Part shown: one piece after another, positions 7,798 to 17,206 of the stretch
How the letters are laid out: each line of letters opens with the position of its first letter
Numbering within the stretch: the stretch's first letter is position 1
Program-made: the position numbers and the translations under genes
The notes under the pieces: generated by a model
What the model saw: only the letters and a program-made list of their open reading frames with translations
Database searches by the model: none
What the model was told of the DNA's origin: nothing
Origin: Plebeiibacterium marinum
GTDB lineage: Bacteria > Bacteroidota > Bacteroidia > Bacteroidales > Marinilabiliaceae
Reading direction: 5' to 3'
Length of the DNA: 64,000 nt
NCBI RefSeq assembly: GCF_026013615.1
Contig: NZ_JAPDPI010000019.1
Location: forward strand, 1 to 64,000

Positions 7798-9345
7798 ATG
7801 ATTGACCTTAGTGCTGAGAAAGACCTCACCATTGAAGTGGTTGAGGGTATACTATTTGGGAATCAAGAAATTAAGATAGATTCGAAAACAAAACAAAAAG
7901 TAAAACAAAGTTACGAATTCCTTAAAGGATTTGCCGAAAATAAAGTTATATATGGAATCAATACCGGATTGGGTCCTATGGCTCAATATCGTATTGATGA
8001 TGACAAATTGGTAGACTTACAATATAACCTTATTAGAAGCCATTCTGCCGGAGCGGGACAAAAAATTCCTGACGTTTACGCCAAGGCTTCTATGTTGGTT
8101 CGCATGAGAGCCATTATGCAAGGTTTTTCAGGAATTCACCCATCTTGTCTTGAACTACTCGAAACTCTTATTAATGCAGATGTATATCCATTTTTGCCAG
8201 AACACGGTGGTGTTGGTGCAAGTGGTGATTTAGTGCAGTTGGCTCATCTGGCCCTGGTGTTGATTGGTGAAGGTCACGTTACTTACAAAGGTGAATTCAG
8301 ATTGACCAAAGAAGTTTTTAAAGAGCTTAATATCAAGCCTATTGAAGTAAAGTTGCGTGAGGGGCTTTCTTTAATAAATGGCACTTCGGTTATGACAGGG
8401 GTTGGTTTGGTTAATGTAATCAAGGCAAAGCAGTTGTTAAACTGGTCGCTAATGGCTTCCGTTATGCTGAATGAGATTGTGATGTCGTTTGATGATCACT
8501 TCTCGGTAATTCTGAACTCTGTTAAAAAGCATGAAGGGCAAAACAAAATAGCAGAATCAATGCGACTGTTGTTAAAGGATAGTGAGTTGATTGCCCGTCG
8601 TGAAGATCACTTTTTTTCAGGAAATGTGGATGAAAGGATCTTTAAACGAAAAGTACAAGAATATTACTCGTTAAGATGTGTTCCTCAGATATTAGGGCCT
8701 GTTTATGAGGCTGTTGAGTCGGCCATTAAAGTAGTGGTAAATGAAGCTAACTCAGTGAGCGATAATCCGATTGTTGATGTTGAAAACGAAAATGTATATC
8801 ACGGTGGTAATTTCCATGGCGACTATGTATCCTTGGAAATGGATAAGCTGAAGCTTGCCGTTACCAGGGTTTCAATGTTGTCTGAGCGCCAAACAGCTTT
8901 CTTGTTCAATAGCAAAATCAACGAGATTTTACCTCCATTTGTAAATCTGGGTGTGCTGGGCTTAAATCTTGGTATGCAGGGTGTTCAGTTTACAGCAACA
9001 TCAACAACAGCCGAAAACCAGACTCTTTCAAATTCAATGTATGTTCATAGCATCACCACTAACAACGACAACCAGGATATTGTTAGTATGGGAACCAACA
9101 GTGCGTTGTTAACTAAAAAGGTTATTGATAATGCCTATCAGGTACAAGCTATTGAGATGATGGCTTTGATTCAGGCAGTTGATTATCTAGATGCGTCATC
9201 TAAGCTATCTACCTCTACAAAGAAAGTATATGATGAATTAAGAAATATTGTTCCAAAGTTTGTGGAAGATACTCCATTTTACGAGGAAATCGCCAATGTG
9301 GTAGATTATTTATTTAATAACAATGTAGAAATTCCTAAAGAGTAG
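7798..9345 (+). CDS. Aromatic amino acid ammonia-lyase (HAL/TAL family) for polyene starter
   Basis: 515 residues, a full-length MIO-dependent lyase. The Ala141-Ser142-Gly143 triad that forms the MIO cofactor is in GGVGASGDL; the catalytic Tyr lies in VIYGINTGLG (Tyr52), and NSVSDNP and QDIVSMG motifs are present. It removes ammonia from an aromatic amino acid. No hutU/hutI neighbour exists, and it opens a polyketide-like gene run as in flexirubin and aryl-polyene clusters, where this enzyme makes 4-coumarate or cinnamate. Caveat: the substrate-selectivity pair reads Ser81-His82, as in histidine lyases, not the His-Leu of Rhodobacter tyrosine lyase, so specificity is not proven by sequence. 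Confidence 0.9.
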   Translation: MIDLSAEKDLTIEVVEGILFGNQEIKIDSKTKQKVKQSYEFLKGFAENKVIYGINTGLGPMAQYRIDDDKLVDLQYNLIRSHSAGAGQKIPDVYAKASMLVRMRAIMQGFSGIHPSCLELLETLINADVYPFLPEHGGVGASGDLVQLAHLALVLIGEGHVTYKGEFRLTKEVFKELNIKPIEVKLREGLSLINGTSVMTGVGLVNVIKAKQLLNWSLMASVMLNEIVMSFDDHFSVILNSVKKHEGQNKIAESMRLLLKDSELIARREDHFFSGNVDERIFKRKVQEYYSLRCVPQILGPVYEAVESAIKVVVNEANSVSDNPIVDVENENVYHGGNFHGDYVSLEMDKLKLAVTRVSMLSERQTAFLFNSKINEILPPFVNLGVLGLNLGMQGVQFTATSTTAENQTLSNSMYVHSITTNNDNQDIVSMGTNSALLTKKVIDNAYQVQAIEMMALIQAVDYLDASSKLSTSTKKVYDELRNIVPKFVEDTPFYEEIANVVDYLFNNNVEIPKE

Positions 9346-9398
9346 GTTTGGGAATATTTCAAATTGCCTTAATTATTAAAAGTAAATAAAAGACACAT

Positions 9399-10124
9399 AT
9401 GAAATACGCATTGGTAACAGGAGGATCCAGAGGAATTGGGAAAGCCATTTCTTGTCATTTGGCTCAACAAGGTTTTTATGTCCTTATTAATTATAGATCG
9501 GCACATGAAGAAGCTCAAAAAGTAAAAGCTGAAATTGAGCAGGAGGGTGGACAAGCCGAATTGCTTCCTTTTGATGTATCCGATCCTCAAAAAGTTGAAG
9601 AAGTTTTGGGAGGATGGATGAAGCAAAACGATAAATACATTGATGTATTGGTAAATAATGCAGGTATTACCAGCGATAACCTGATGGTTTTCATGAGTAA
9701 TGAGGAATGGAATAAGGTTATTTCAACGAACCAAAACAGCTTTTTCTTTGTTACACGTCAGGTATTGGAAGGGATGATCGTGAGTAAGTGGGGACGCATC
9801 ATAAACCTTGTTTCCCTTTCAGGACAAAAAGGCCATCCCGGACAGGTGAATTATTCTGCTTCTAAAGGTGCTGTAATGGCTGCTACCAAATCATTGGCAA
9901 TGGAAGTGGGTAAAAAGAAAGTAACAGTGAATTGTGTTGCCCCCGGGTTTATTAAAACCGAGATGACAGAAAATATCAGTGAGAAGGACTGGAAACGTCA
10001 TATTCCATTGAACCGCTTTGGAAAAGCTGAAGAGGTAGCCAGTGTGGTTGGATTTCTGGCATCTGAAGGCGCTGCATATATTACAGGAGAAACGATTGCC
10101 GTAAATGGTGGAATGTATAGCTAA
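9399..10124 (+). CDS. fabG: 3-oxoacyl-ACP reductase (FabG-like)
   Basis: 241-residue short-chain dehydrogenase. It has the NAD(P) motif TGGSRGIG (8-15), NNAG (about 86-89), and the catalytic Ser-Tyr-Lys set in SLSGQKGHPGQVNYSASKG. It should reduce the beta-keto group of the growing polyene acyl chain on ACP in the cytosol. It is the second gene of the cluster, 53 bp after the lyase and 15 bp before a ketosynthase; ketoreductase dedicated to the pathway is normal for aryl-polyene clusters. Confidence 0.88.
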   Translation: MKYALVTGGSRGIGKAISCHLAQQGFYVLINYRSAHEEAQKVKAEIEQEGGQAELLPFDVSDPQKVEEVLGGWMKQNDKYIDVLVNNAGITSDNLMVFMSNEEWNKVISTNQNSFFFVTRQVLEGMIVSKWGRIINLVSLSGQKGHPGQVNYSASKGAVMAATKSLAMEVGKKKVTVNCVAPGFIKTEMTENISEKDWKRHIPLNRFGKAEEVASVVGFLASEGAAYITGETIAVNGGMYS

Positions 10125-10139
10125 ACAGACTTTAAAAAA

Positions 10140-11366
10140 ATGGAAAGAAGAGTTGTAATTTCAGGAATGGGGATCTATTCTGTACTAGGTAAAAATTTAG
10201 AAGAAGTTACCTCATCATTATATAAGGGTAAGTCAGGAATTGGTTTGGATCTAAAGCGTAAAGAGCTTGGCTTCCGTTCCATGCTTACAGGTGTTTTAGA
10301 GCGACCAAATCTTAAGAAACTATTAAATCGTCGTCAAAGAGTTGGTATTCCTGAGCAAGGAGAGTATGCCTATATGGCTACTTTAGAGGCTTTTGAGAAT
10401 GCTAAAATTGACATGGATTTCCTGGAAAAGAACGAAGTGGGAATCCTGTATGGGAATGATAGTTCTTCAATCCCTGTGATTGAATCGATTGACAGGGTTC
10501 GTGAAACAAAAGATACAACATTGTTAGGCTCGGGTTCTATTTTTCAGAGCATGAACTCAACTATTACCATGAACCTTTCTGTAATTTTCAAACTCAAAGG
10601 AATCAACTTCACCATCAGTGGGGCTTGTGCCAGTAGTTCACACGCTGTTGGGATGGCTTATTTCCTGATTAAACATGGTTACCAGGATATTGTTTTATGT
10701 GGTGGAGGCCAGGAGATCAATCCGGAATCCATGGGAAGTTTTGATGGCTTGTCTGCATTTTCGGTTCGCCATGATGCCCCACAGCAAGCATCCCGACCAT
10801 TTGACCGGGACAGGGATGGATTGATCCCTAGTGGAGGAGGCGCTTCTTTGGTGGTAGAAAGCCTTGAGTCAGCTTTGAATAGAGGGGCTGATATTGTTGC
10901 AGAAATCAAAGGGTATGGTTTTTCTTCAAACGGCGACCATATCTCAGTGCCCAATGAAATCGGGCCAACTATTTCGTTAGAACGTTGTTTGAAAGATGCC
11001 AAAATGGCTGCTAAGGAAATTGATTATGTCAATGCACATGCAACTTCTACGCCGGTAGGTGACAGTATGGAAGGCAAAGCCCTGGGTAAATTGTTCAGCG
11101 ATCTGCAAACACCAATCAGTTCAACCAAGTCGATGACTGGGCATGAAATGTGGATGGGAGGAGCCAGTGAGTTGATTTATAGTTCGCTGATGATGCATAA
11201 TTCTTTTATTGCACCAAATATCAATTTCGAAAACCCTGATGAGGTTTCTGCAAAATTGAATATCATAAATAAAACAACTGAAAAAGAGTTGGATACTATC
11301 CTTTCGAATTCCTTTGGATTTGGGGGTACTAACTCAACTATCATTTTGTCAAAATATAGAAAATAA
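10140..11366 (+). CDS. Beta-ketoacyl-ACP synthase I/II-type (KS1)
   Basis: 408 residues, FabB/FabF fold. The catalytic triad is intact: Cys163 in SGACASSSH, His300 in NAHATSTPVGD and His335 in TGHEMWMGGASE, with the C-terminal GFGGTNSTI motif. It performs decarboxylative Claisen condensation of malonyl-ACP with the growing chain. The following gene is an ACP only 8 bp away, its likely partner. Three other KS-family genes follow in the cluster, so this one may have a distinct task such as initiating on the aryl starter. Confidence 0.88.
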   Translation: MERRVVISGMGIYSVLGKNLEEVTSSLYKGKSGIGLDLKRKELGFRSMLTGVLERPNLKKLLNRRQRVGIPEQGEYAYMATLEAFENAKIDMDFLEKNEVGILYGNDSSSIPVIESIDRVRETKDTTLLGSGSIFQSMNSTITMNLSVIFKLKGINFTISGACASSSHAVGMAYFLIKHGYQDIVLCGGGQEINPESMGSFDGLSAFSVRHDAPQQASRPFDRDRDGLIPSGGGASLVVESLESALNRGADIVAEIKGYGFSSNGDHISVPNEIGPTISLERCLKDAKMAAKEIDYVNAHATSTPVGDSMEGKALGKLFSDLQTPISSTKSMTGHEMWMGGASELIYSSLMMHNSFIAPNINFENPDEVSAKLNIINKTTEKELDTILSNSFGFGGTNSTIILSKYRK

Positions 11367-11374
11367 ATATAGAA

Positions 11375-11614
11375 ATGGAAAGAAGCAAGATTAAGGAAAT
11401 CGTTGTAGAGTTTTTAATTGACGAGTTTGAAATAGATGAAGAAGTGATCACAGATGATGCTCATTTAATTGATGACCTTGGATTAGAAAGTCTTGATTTT
11501 GTGGATATAGTTGTCATCATTGAGAAGGAGTTCGGGTTTAAAGTGAAGCGTGAAGAAATGAAAGATATCCGCGTATTAAATGACCTATACAATTATATTG
11601 AAAGTAATATATAA
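11375..11614 (+). CDS. Acyl carrier protein (ACP1)
   Basis: 79 residues, acidic and helical, with the phosphopantetheine site GLESLDFVDI (Ser39) and the flanking hydrophobic pattern of helix 2. It should carry the starter or growing polyene as a thioester. Its stop codon overlaps the next gene's ATG by one base (TAATG), showing translational coupling. A second ACP lies at 16.9 kb, so the two may serve different steps. Confidence 0.9.
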   Translation: MERSKIKEIVVEFLIDEFEIDEEVITDDAHLIDDLGLESLDFVDIVVIIEKEFGFKVKREEMKDIRVLNDLYNYIESNI

Positions 11615-12513
11615 TGGCTAAATGGACAGGCAAATCAAAAGGAACGCCATTGGGTTATAGAATTTTTATTGGCTTAATAAAAATTGATATCCGGATGGCA
11701 TACATGCTCCTTAAGCCTGTTTCATTCTTTTATCTGTTGTTTTCTGATAAAAAATCCATTAGTTACTTTTATAGGGTAAGATTGGGGTATGGCAAGCTTA
11801 AAACCATAGTCAGCATTTATAAAAACTATGTGTTTTTAGGCAAAGTGCTTATCGACAAAATTGCAATCCTTTCAGGCCAAAAGGATAAGTTTACTTTTAA
11901 TTTTGAAGGTGAAGAATATCTGCATCAGATTGTAAAAGATCAAAAGGGAGGCTTGTTGCTTGGAGCCCACATGGGCAACTGGGAAGTAGCCGGAGAACTT
12001 TTAGAAAGAGTTGATTCTGTTATCAACATACTTATGGTTGAAGCAGAACATGATAAGCTAAAAGATGTTTTGCATGAGGCCATTGGCGATAAAAAAGTAA
12101 ATATAATACCAATTAAGGACGACATGTCGCATATTTTTGGTGTTATAGATGCCTTTAAAAGAAAGGAAATTGTTGCCATGCATGGCGATAGGTTTGTGGA
12201 AGGAAACCAAACAGTGAAAATCCCTTTTTTAGGCGAGTTGGCTGAGTTTCCGATTGGGCCTATGGTTTTGGCGAGCAAATATTCCATACCCATTACTTTT
12301 GTTTTTAGTGTAAAAGAAACCAATACCCATTATCATTTCTTTGCTACTAAAGGAAAAGTTTATCCAAAAGAAAGAAAACCTGCTTTGCGGGATGAGTCAA
12401 TAAAAGTAATGTTAACCGATTATGTGAATCGTTTGCAGGATGTGGTAGAGCAATTTCCTTTGCAATGGTTCAATTATCACCCATTTTGGGAAAACGAAAA
12501 AAATAAATCCTAA
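11614..12513 (+). CDS. LpxL/HtrB-like acyltransferase
   Basis: 299 residues. The lipid A acyltransferase signature is visible: GAHMGNWEVAGELL (about 109-122) with the HX4E motif, then AMHGDRFVEG and the C-terminal FPLQWFNYHPFW. Family members move acyl chains from ACP to a membrane lipid. In aryl-polyene clusters such enzymes are thought to attach the polyene to a lipid. It overlaps both neighbours by one base, in a coupled string with ACP1 and the methyltransferase. Confidence 0.8.
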   Translation: MAKWTGKSKGTPLGYRIFIGLIKIDIRMAYMLLKPVSFFYLLFSDKKSISYFYRVRLGYGKLKTIVSIYKNYVFLGKVLIDKIAILSGQKDKFTFNFEGEEYLHQIVKDQKGGLLLGAHMGNWEVAGELLERVDSVINILMVEAEHDKLKDVLHEAIGDKKVNIIPIKDDMSHIFGVIDAFKRKEIVAMHGDRFVEGNQTVKIPFLGELAEFPIGPMVLASKYSIPITFVFSVKETNTHYHFFATKGKVYPKERKPALRDESIKVMLTDYVNRLQDVVEQFPLQWFNYHPFWENEKNKS

Positions 12514-13580
12514 TGTCTGTTACCTACGGAAAAGATAACAAAACTGCCCTTCAGGCAAAGTACGATGCACAAAAGATTGCATTCGCCCCAATTATGTTCC
12601 AGGCAGCCCTTTCGCTGCGAAATCTTGGAATCCTTGAATTAATCAAGAAGAAGAGAAATGGTATAACTATCGAAGATATTGCTTCAGAACTGGATTTGTC
12701 TGTTTACGGAGTAAAAGTTTTGTTAGAAGCCGGATTGAGTATGGAATTAGTTACTGTGGAGGATGATATTTATAAAATCACCAAAACAGGTTGGTATATT
12801 CAATGTGATGAACTTACCCGTGTTAACATGGATTTTACCCAGGATGTTAACTACGAAGGTATGTTTACGTTAGAGGATTCAATTAAGGAAGGTAAACCGA
12901 CAGGCTTAAAGGTGTTTGGCGAGTGGCCAACTGTTTACGAAGGTTTGGCTCACCTACCTGAGAAAGTAAAGGAAAGCTGGTTTGCTTTCGACCACTATTA
13001 TTCTGATTATGCATTTCCTGAAATTATGCCTTTGGTATTTAAAAACAATCCAAAGCAGATTTTGGACGTTGGTGGAAATACCGGAAAGTTTTCTATCCAA
13101 TGTGCGAAGTATAACGAAGAGGTTAAGGTAACCATTCTTGATTTACCCGGACAGCTGAACGTAGCCAGAAAAAATATTGAAGAGAACGGCTTTAGCGATA
13201 GGGTTGATGGGCATCCAATCAACTTATTGGATCATTCTAACCCATTCCCTAAAGGTGCTGATATTATCTGGATGAGCCAGTTTCTGGATTGTTTTTCTCA
13301 GGAGGATATCTTACAGTTATTAACCCGTTCGTACAACGCACTGGATGAAAACGGAAGAGTATATATCCTTGAAACTTATTGGGATGATCAGGAATTTGAA
13401 GCGTCAACTTATAGTTTGCATGCTACTTCATTGTATTTTACCAATATAGCAAATGGATGCAGTCAGATGTACCATACAGAAGATATGCTGAAGTTAGTGG
13501 AAAAGGCTGGTCTTGAAGTTGAAGAAACAGTTCAGAATATTGGAGTTAGCCATACACTATTGATCTGTAAAAAGAAGTAA
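12513..13580 (+). CDS. SAM-dependent methyltransferase with winged-helix N-terminus
   Basis: 355 residues. The N-terminal 100 residues form a dimerisation winged helix (GITIEDIASELDLSVYGVKV), followed by a class I SAM domain with motif I ILDVGGNTGKFS (about 187-198), the layout of small-molecule O-methyltransferases. Likely target is the aryl ring or its hydroxyl. The start overlaps the acyltransferase stop by one base (TAATG). It may give the aryl head a methoxy or methyl substituent; the exact position cannot be read from sequence. Confidence 0.75.
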   Translation: MSVTYGKDNKTALQAKYDAQKIAFAPIMFQAALSLRNLGILELIKKKRNGITIEDIASELDLSVYGVKVLLEAGLSMELVTVEDDIYKITKTGWYIQCDELTRVNMDFTQDVNYEGMFTLEDSIKEGKPTGLKVFGEWPTVYEGLAHLPEKVKESWFAFDHYYSDYAFPEIMPLVFKNNPKQILDVGGNTGKFSIQCAKYNEEVKVTILDLPGQLNVARKNIEENGFSDRVDGHPINLLDHSNPFPKGADIIWMSQFLDCFSQEDILQLLTRSYNALDENGRVYILETYWDDQEFEASTYSLHATSLYFTNIANGCSQMYHTEDMLKLVEKAGLEVEETVQNIGVSHTLLICKKK

Positions 13581-13606
13581 GTTTTAATCCATATCAATTA
13601 TTAGCC

Positions 13607-14020
13607 ATGCAGTGGAGCATTGAAGAATTAATACCCCAAAGACCTCCCTTTGTTTTTGTAGATAAAGTGTTGGATTTTTCAGAAACGGAAGTCAGAACAT
13701 CTTTTGAAATAAAAGAGGACGCAACTTTGGTTTTTGATGGGAGACTGCAAGAGGCCGGATTAATTGAAAATATTGCCCAAACGGCTGCAGCCCTCGAAGG
13801 GTGTAATGCCAAAAGTAATGATTGTGAGGTAAAGGTTGGGTTTATTGGTTCTGTAAAACAACTGGAGATTGTAAAATCACCTGAGGTTGGAGAGGTGCTG
13901 GAGACACAAGTGAAGATTTTAACCAATGCAATGGGGGTGAACGTAGCAGAAGGAATTGTGAAGAGCTCTGATGTAATGGTTGCCAAATGTGTGCTTAATA
14001 TCTTTTTGAAAGAAGATTAA
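13607..14020 (+). CDS. Hotdog 3-hydroxyacyl-ACP dehydratase-like protein (DH1)
   Basis: 137 residues with a single hotdog domain. The start LIPQRPPFVFVDKVLDF and GLIENIAQTAAALEG resemble FabZ/ApeI-type proteins. The normal FabZ GHFP catalytic His is not evident here (DGRLQEAGLIEN at that place), so it may need the second hotdog protein (21.3 kb) or be non-catalytic. The expected job is dehydration of hydroxyacyl-ACP to make the conjugated double bonds. A 146-bp gap follows, the largest in the cluster. Confidence 0.7.
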   Translation: MQWSIEELIPQRPPFVFVDKVLDFSETEVRTSFEIKEDATLVFDGRLQEAGLIENIAQTAAALEGCNAKSNDCEVKVGFIGSVKQLEIVKSPEVGEVLETQVKILTNAMGVNVAEGIVKSSDVMVAKCVLNIFLKED

Positions 14021-14166
14021 AGGATAAGAGGTCGTTCGTTTTTAGATATCAGATATAGGATAGATTTAATTTTATTGATGATGGGTCGTAATACATACGA
14101 TGTAAGTCAATCTAATGTATGAAAATACAAGACCTGTTTACTTTAAATAACCTAAAAAAATAAATT

Positions 14167-14817
14167 ATGGAAGCCATCAAAAGGATAATGCCAGTTCTGT
14201 TTGTTTGTGCCATGTTTATTAATGGAAGGGCTCAAACAACCAAAGACCTTTTTACCGAAAACAATTACCAATATGTGTGGTTGGGGGTAGATTATTCAAA
14301 AGTAAAGCTTATTGGAGATTTTTATGCCGTTAATATGGGTGCTGAAAATCCCAAAAACTTTATTAAAGATAGATATTTTAAAGCCTGGAATGATTTGATT
14401 AAGTATGAACGGCAAAAATTCAGTGTCGAAAAAATGCTTAGAAAATCATCGGTTACTTATGACTTGAGGATGATGGAGGCTGTTAATAAAACAGGTTCAT
14501 ACGAAAGCCTGGAGGCAGAAACCGGAGTCAATCTGAGTGCTGATGTACTTTCGCAAATACTTTCGGGTTATCAAATAGATTATACTGATGGTATTGGAAT
14601 TGTTATTGTTGCCGAATATATGGATAAAGCCTATGTGCAAGCTTCGTATGTTTTGGAGATATTTAACATTGCTACCAGGGAAAAGTTAATTGAAGAAAGG
14701 TTTATTACTAAACCGGTAGGTTTTGGTGTGAGAAATTACTGGGCAGGTTCTTTATATTATATTTTTAAAGAGGTGACCGGAAAACGTTACAAAGCCTGGA
14801 AAAAACAATATAAGTAG
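14167..14817 (+). CDS. Exported protein of unknown function in the polyene cluster
   Basis: 216 residues. A signal peptide (to about 23, ending GRAQ) precedes a mixed alpha/beta domain with YVWLGVDYSKVKLIGDF and GIGIVIVAEYMDKAYVQASYVLEIF. No catalytic motif is recognised. It should be periplasmic or surface-facing. It has its own 146-bp upstream space, which may hold a secondary promoter, and ends 3 bp before the thioesterase. A role in envelope delivery or stability of the pigment is inferred only from its place. Confidence 0.55.
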   Translation: MEAIKRIMPVLFVCAMFINGRAQTTKDLFTENNYQYVWLGVDYSKVKLIGDFYAVNMGAENPKNFIKDRYFKAWNDLIKYERQKFSVEKMLRKSSVTYDLRMMEAVNKTGSYESLEAETGVNLSADVLSQILSGYQIDYTDGIGIVIVAEYMDKAYVQASYVLEIFNIATREKLIEERFITKPVGFGVRNYWAGSLYYIFKEVTGKRYKAWKKQYK

Positions 14818-14820
14818 AAA

Positions 14821-15240
14821 GTGAAAGAATTAGTCAATATAACCAACGTAAAGGTCCGTTTTAGCGAGGTGGATTCCATGCATATTGTATGGCATGGCAA
14901 CTATGTTAAGTTTCTGGAAGACGGAAGGGAGGCTTTTGGTAAGCAATATGGATTGGGCTATTATGACGTTTACGAAGAAGGTTATATGACACCCATTGTA
15001 AAAGTGGATATCGATTACAAAAACCAGGTTCGGTATGGCGAAGAACTTCAGGTGAAAACCATATTCGAAAGTGTTGATGCAGCCAAAATACGTTTCAGAT
15101 ATGAAATTTCTAAAGTAGCTGATAGTGTTATTGTTGCAAAAGGAACTACAATTCAGGTGTTTTTAGATACTGAGGGCGAGTTGCAATTGACAAACCCCCC
15201 GTTTTATCTAACCTGGAAAGAAAAATGGGGAGTGCTGTAA
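14821..15240 (+). CDS. 4-hydroxybenzoyl-CoA-type thioesterase
   Basis: 139 residues starting at GTG. It has the 4HBT hotdog signature VRFSEVDSMHIVWHGNYVKF (Asp-His region at about 17-24) and YKNQVRYGEELQVKT. It should hydrolyse an acyl-CoA or acyl-ACP thioester, perhaps releasing the finished chain or editing wrong intermediates. Thioesterases of this kind occur in most aryl-polyene clusters. The stop shares a base with the next gene's ATG. Confidence 0.82.
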   Translation: MKELVNITNVKVRFSEVDSMHIVWHGNYVKFLEDGREAFGKQYGLGYYDVYEEGYMTPIVKVDIDYKNQVRYGEELQVKTIFESVDAAKIRFRYEISKVADSVIVAKGTTIQVFLDTEGELQLTNPPFYLTWKEKWGVL

Positions 15241-16358
15241 TGATTATAGTTGGAGCAAATAATATTATTTCACCGCTGGGATGGACCAGCGAGGAAAATT
15301 ATAAAAACGTAATTGCCGGTAAAAGTGGGATCTCAATTCAGGATAATACTGAACTCTCAGATGCTGCTTTCCCTGTGGCTTTAATTGATAATAATATTCT
15401 TGCCACTGCCTTGGATGCTAATATGGATATTAAGGGATATTCCAGGTTGGAACAACTTTCTATCTTATCTTTAAAAGAAGTGGTTTCCTCAGTTGATGTA
15501 AAGTCTCCTGAAACGGGGTTTATTTTCAGTACTACCAAAGGGAATGTAGAATACCTTAATAGTGATGCTGGCAATCAGGGATTATATTTAGCCCATACTG
15601 CTCAGAATATTGCAGATTACTTCGGATTTGTTAGTACTCCTTATGTTATTTCAAATGCATGTATCTCCGGAGTGGCAGCATTGGTTACGGCTAAGCGATT
15701 GATAAGTTCGGGTATATACAATAATGTGGTTATTCTGGGAGCAGATATCTTATCAAAATTTGTGGTCTCCGGTTTTCAGAGTTTTCAGTCGTTAAGTGCT
15801 GAGCCTTGTAAACCATACGATGCCAACCGTGATGGATTATCATTGGGAGAAGCTGTCGCTTCTGTTGTTATTTCAAAGACAGATGGGCAAGTAAAAAATG
15901 GTGCTGTTGAATTGGTGAATGGGGCCATTAGCAACGATGCCAATCATATTTCGGGACCCTCAAGAACCGGAGAAGGCTTGTTCAGGGCTATTCAACAGAC
16001 CTTAAAGGATGGAGGAAATGTAGATGTTATTTCATCGCATGGAACGGCCACGCCATATAATGACGATATGGAATCACATGCCATCAGCAGGTCCGGGTTT
16101 TCAGAAGTTCCTGTAAGTGGGCTAAAAGGATATTTTGGCCATACCCTTGGAGCGGCGGGAGTACTCGAATCAATTATTTCCATATGTGGATTAAAAGAAA
16201 ATAAAATAATTGCAACCAAAGGTTTGCAGCAACAAGGGGTAGTGGAGCCAATAACTGTGGCAACTGAAAATATTACTGCACCAATTAGAGGGCTGCTAAA
16301 ATTAATGTCGGGTTTTGGTGGATGTAATGCTGCCGTATACTTTAAAAAACATGAGTAA
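15240..16358 (+). CDS. Beta-ketoacyl-ACP synthase (KS2)
   Basis: 372 residues when started at the ATG overlapping the previous stop (TAATG at 15239); a start 15 bp upstream is possible. KS catalytic residues are kept: Cys in SNACISGVAAL, His in SSHGTATPYND, His in GYFGHTLGAAGVLE, and a shortened C-terminal GFGGCNAAVYF motif. It is shorter than FabF. It lies directly upstream of a KS-remnant-like gene, with which it may pair. Function should be chain extension. Confidence 0.82.
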   Translation: MIIVGANNIISPLGWTSEENYKNVIAGKSGISIQDNTELSDAAFPVALIDNNILATALDANMDIKGYSRLEQLSILSLKEVVSSVDVKSPETGFIFSTTKGNVEYLNSDAGNQGLYLAHTAQNIADYFGFVSTPYVISNACISGVAALVTAKRLISSGIYNNVVILGADILSKFVVSGFQSFQSLSAEPCKPYDANRDGLSLGEAVASVVISKTDGQVKNGAVELVNGAISNDANHISGPSRTGEGLFRAIQQTLKDGGNVDVISSHGTATPYNDDMESHAISRSGFSEVPVSGLKGYFGHTLGAAGVLESIISICGLKENKIIATKGLQQQGVVEPITVATENITAPIRGLLKLMSGFGGCNAAVYFKKHE

Positions 16359-16899
16359 AGTAATTAAGGAGCTGATAATTGAACAAGGTTTGGTTCAGCT
16401 AAATGGTGAAACGTTTTTTAAAGGGGATACCAATGAAACAGTGACGTTTCTTAAGTCATTGTATAAGCATATTGGTTTAAAATACGGTAAGTTTTTCAAA
16501 ATGGATAGCCTGTGTAAACTGGGATTCCTGGCTACAGAAATATTATTGGATGGCGTAGAAGACATCAAAACAGAGACTGATGAAGTTGCCCTGGTTTTTG
16601 CCAATGCTTCTTCTTCGCTAAACACCGATGTTAATTATCAAAATAGTATTGCAGAAATACCTAGTCCTGCAGTGTTTGTGTATACCTTGCCCAATATAGT
16701 TATCGGAGAAATTAGCATCCGGCATAAGTTTTATGGCGAGCATATGTTTTTTATACAAGAAAAGTATAATAAGGAAGAGCTGTTGAAATATACCGACAGC
16801 CTTTTTGCCGAAACGCAAACAAAATTTGCCGTTGTGGGATGGCTTGAAATGGGTATGAATAATGAATATAGTGCACAACTTATGTTGTGTTCCAAATAA
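16351..16899 (+). CDS. Small KS-like protein without active site
   Basis: 182 residues from the ATG at 16351, which overlaps KS2 by 8 bp; an upstream ATG at 16315 would overlap more and is unlikely. The middle (ALVFANASSSLNTDVNYQ, then SPAVFVYTLPNIVIGEISI) resembles part of a thiolase-fold ketosynthase core, but no Cys-His-His set can be found and it is half normal length. It may be a structural partner or a shrunken chain-length-factor. The family name is uncertain; it is known to me only as a recurring small protein beside KS genes in Bacteroidota pigment clusters. Confidence 0.55.
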   Translation: MSKVIKELIIEQGLVQLNGETFFKGDTNETVTFLKSLYKHIGLKYGKFFKMDSLCKLGFLATEILLDGVEDIKTETDEVALVFANASSSLNTDVNYQNSIAEIPSPAVFVYTLPNIVIGEISIRHKFYGEHMFFIQEKYNKEELLKYTDSLFAETQTKFAVVGWLEMGMNNEYSAQLMLCSK

Positions 16900-16919
16900 T
16901 TGAATAAACTAAAAATGTT

Positions 16920-17177
16920 ATGAGCGAATTAAAAGAAGAATTAAAAGCAAAATTAATAGAGCAGTTGAACCTTGAGGATTTTGAAGTTTCTGATATCGAG
17001 GATAATGATCCTTTATTTGCAGATGAAGGTTTGGCCTTGGATTCAATTGATGCATTGGAGATTATCGTTTTGCTTGAAAAAGAATACGGAATTAAATTAG
17101 ATGATCCTAAAAAGGGAAAAGACATCATGCAGTCAGTTCAGACTCTTGCTGACTTCATTGAAAAAAATAGAAAATAA
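16920..17177 (+). CDS. Acyl carrier protein (ACP2)
   Basis: 85 residues with the phosphopantetheine site GLALDSIDALEI; the Ser lies near residue 41. The acidic helices (VLLEKEYGIKLDDP) match ACPs. It is in the middle of KS2, KS-like, KS3 and CLF-like genes and is therefore the likely carrier for polyene extension, leaving ACP1 for the starter or transfer to the acyltransferase. This division of labour is inference. Confidence 0.9.
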   Translation: MSELKEELKAKLIEQLNLEDFEVSDIEDNDPLFADEGLALDSIDALEIIVLLEKEYGIKLDDPKKGKDIMQSVQTLADFIEKNRK

Positions 17178-17206
17178 TTAGTTAGTCGGGGAAATACGAA
17201 TAATCT

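Noticed and set aside
7798-9345. hutH of histidine degradation
   Set aside because: No hutU, hutI or hutG nearby, and the gene heads a polyene biosynthetic run.
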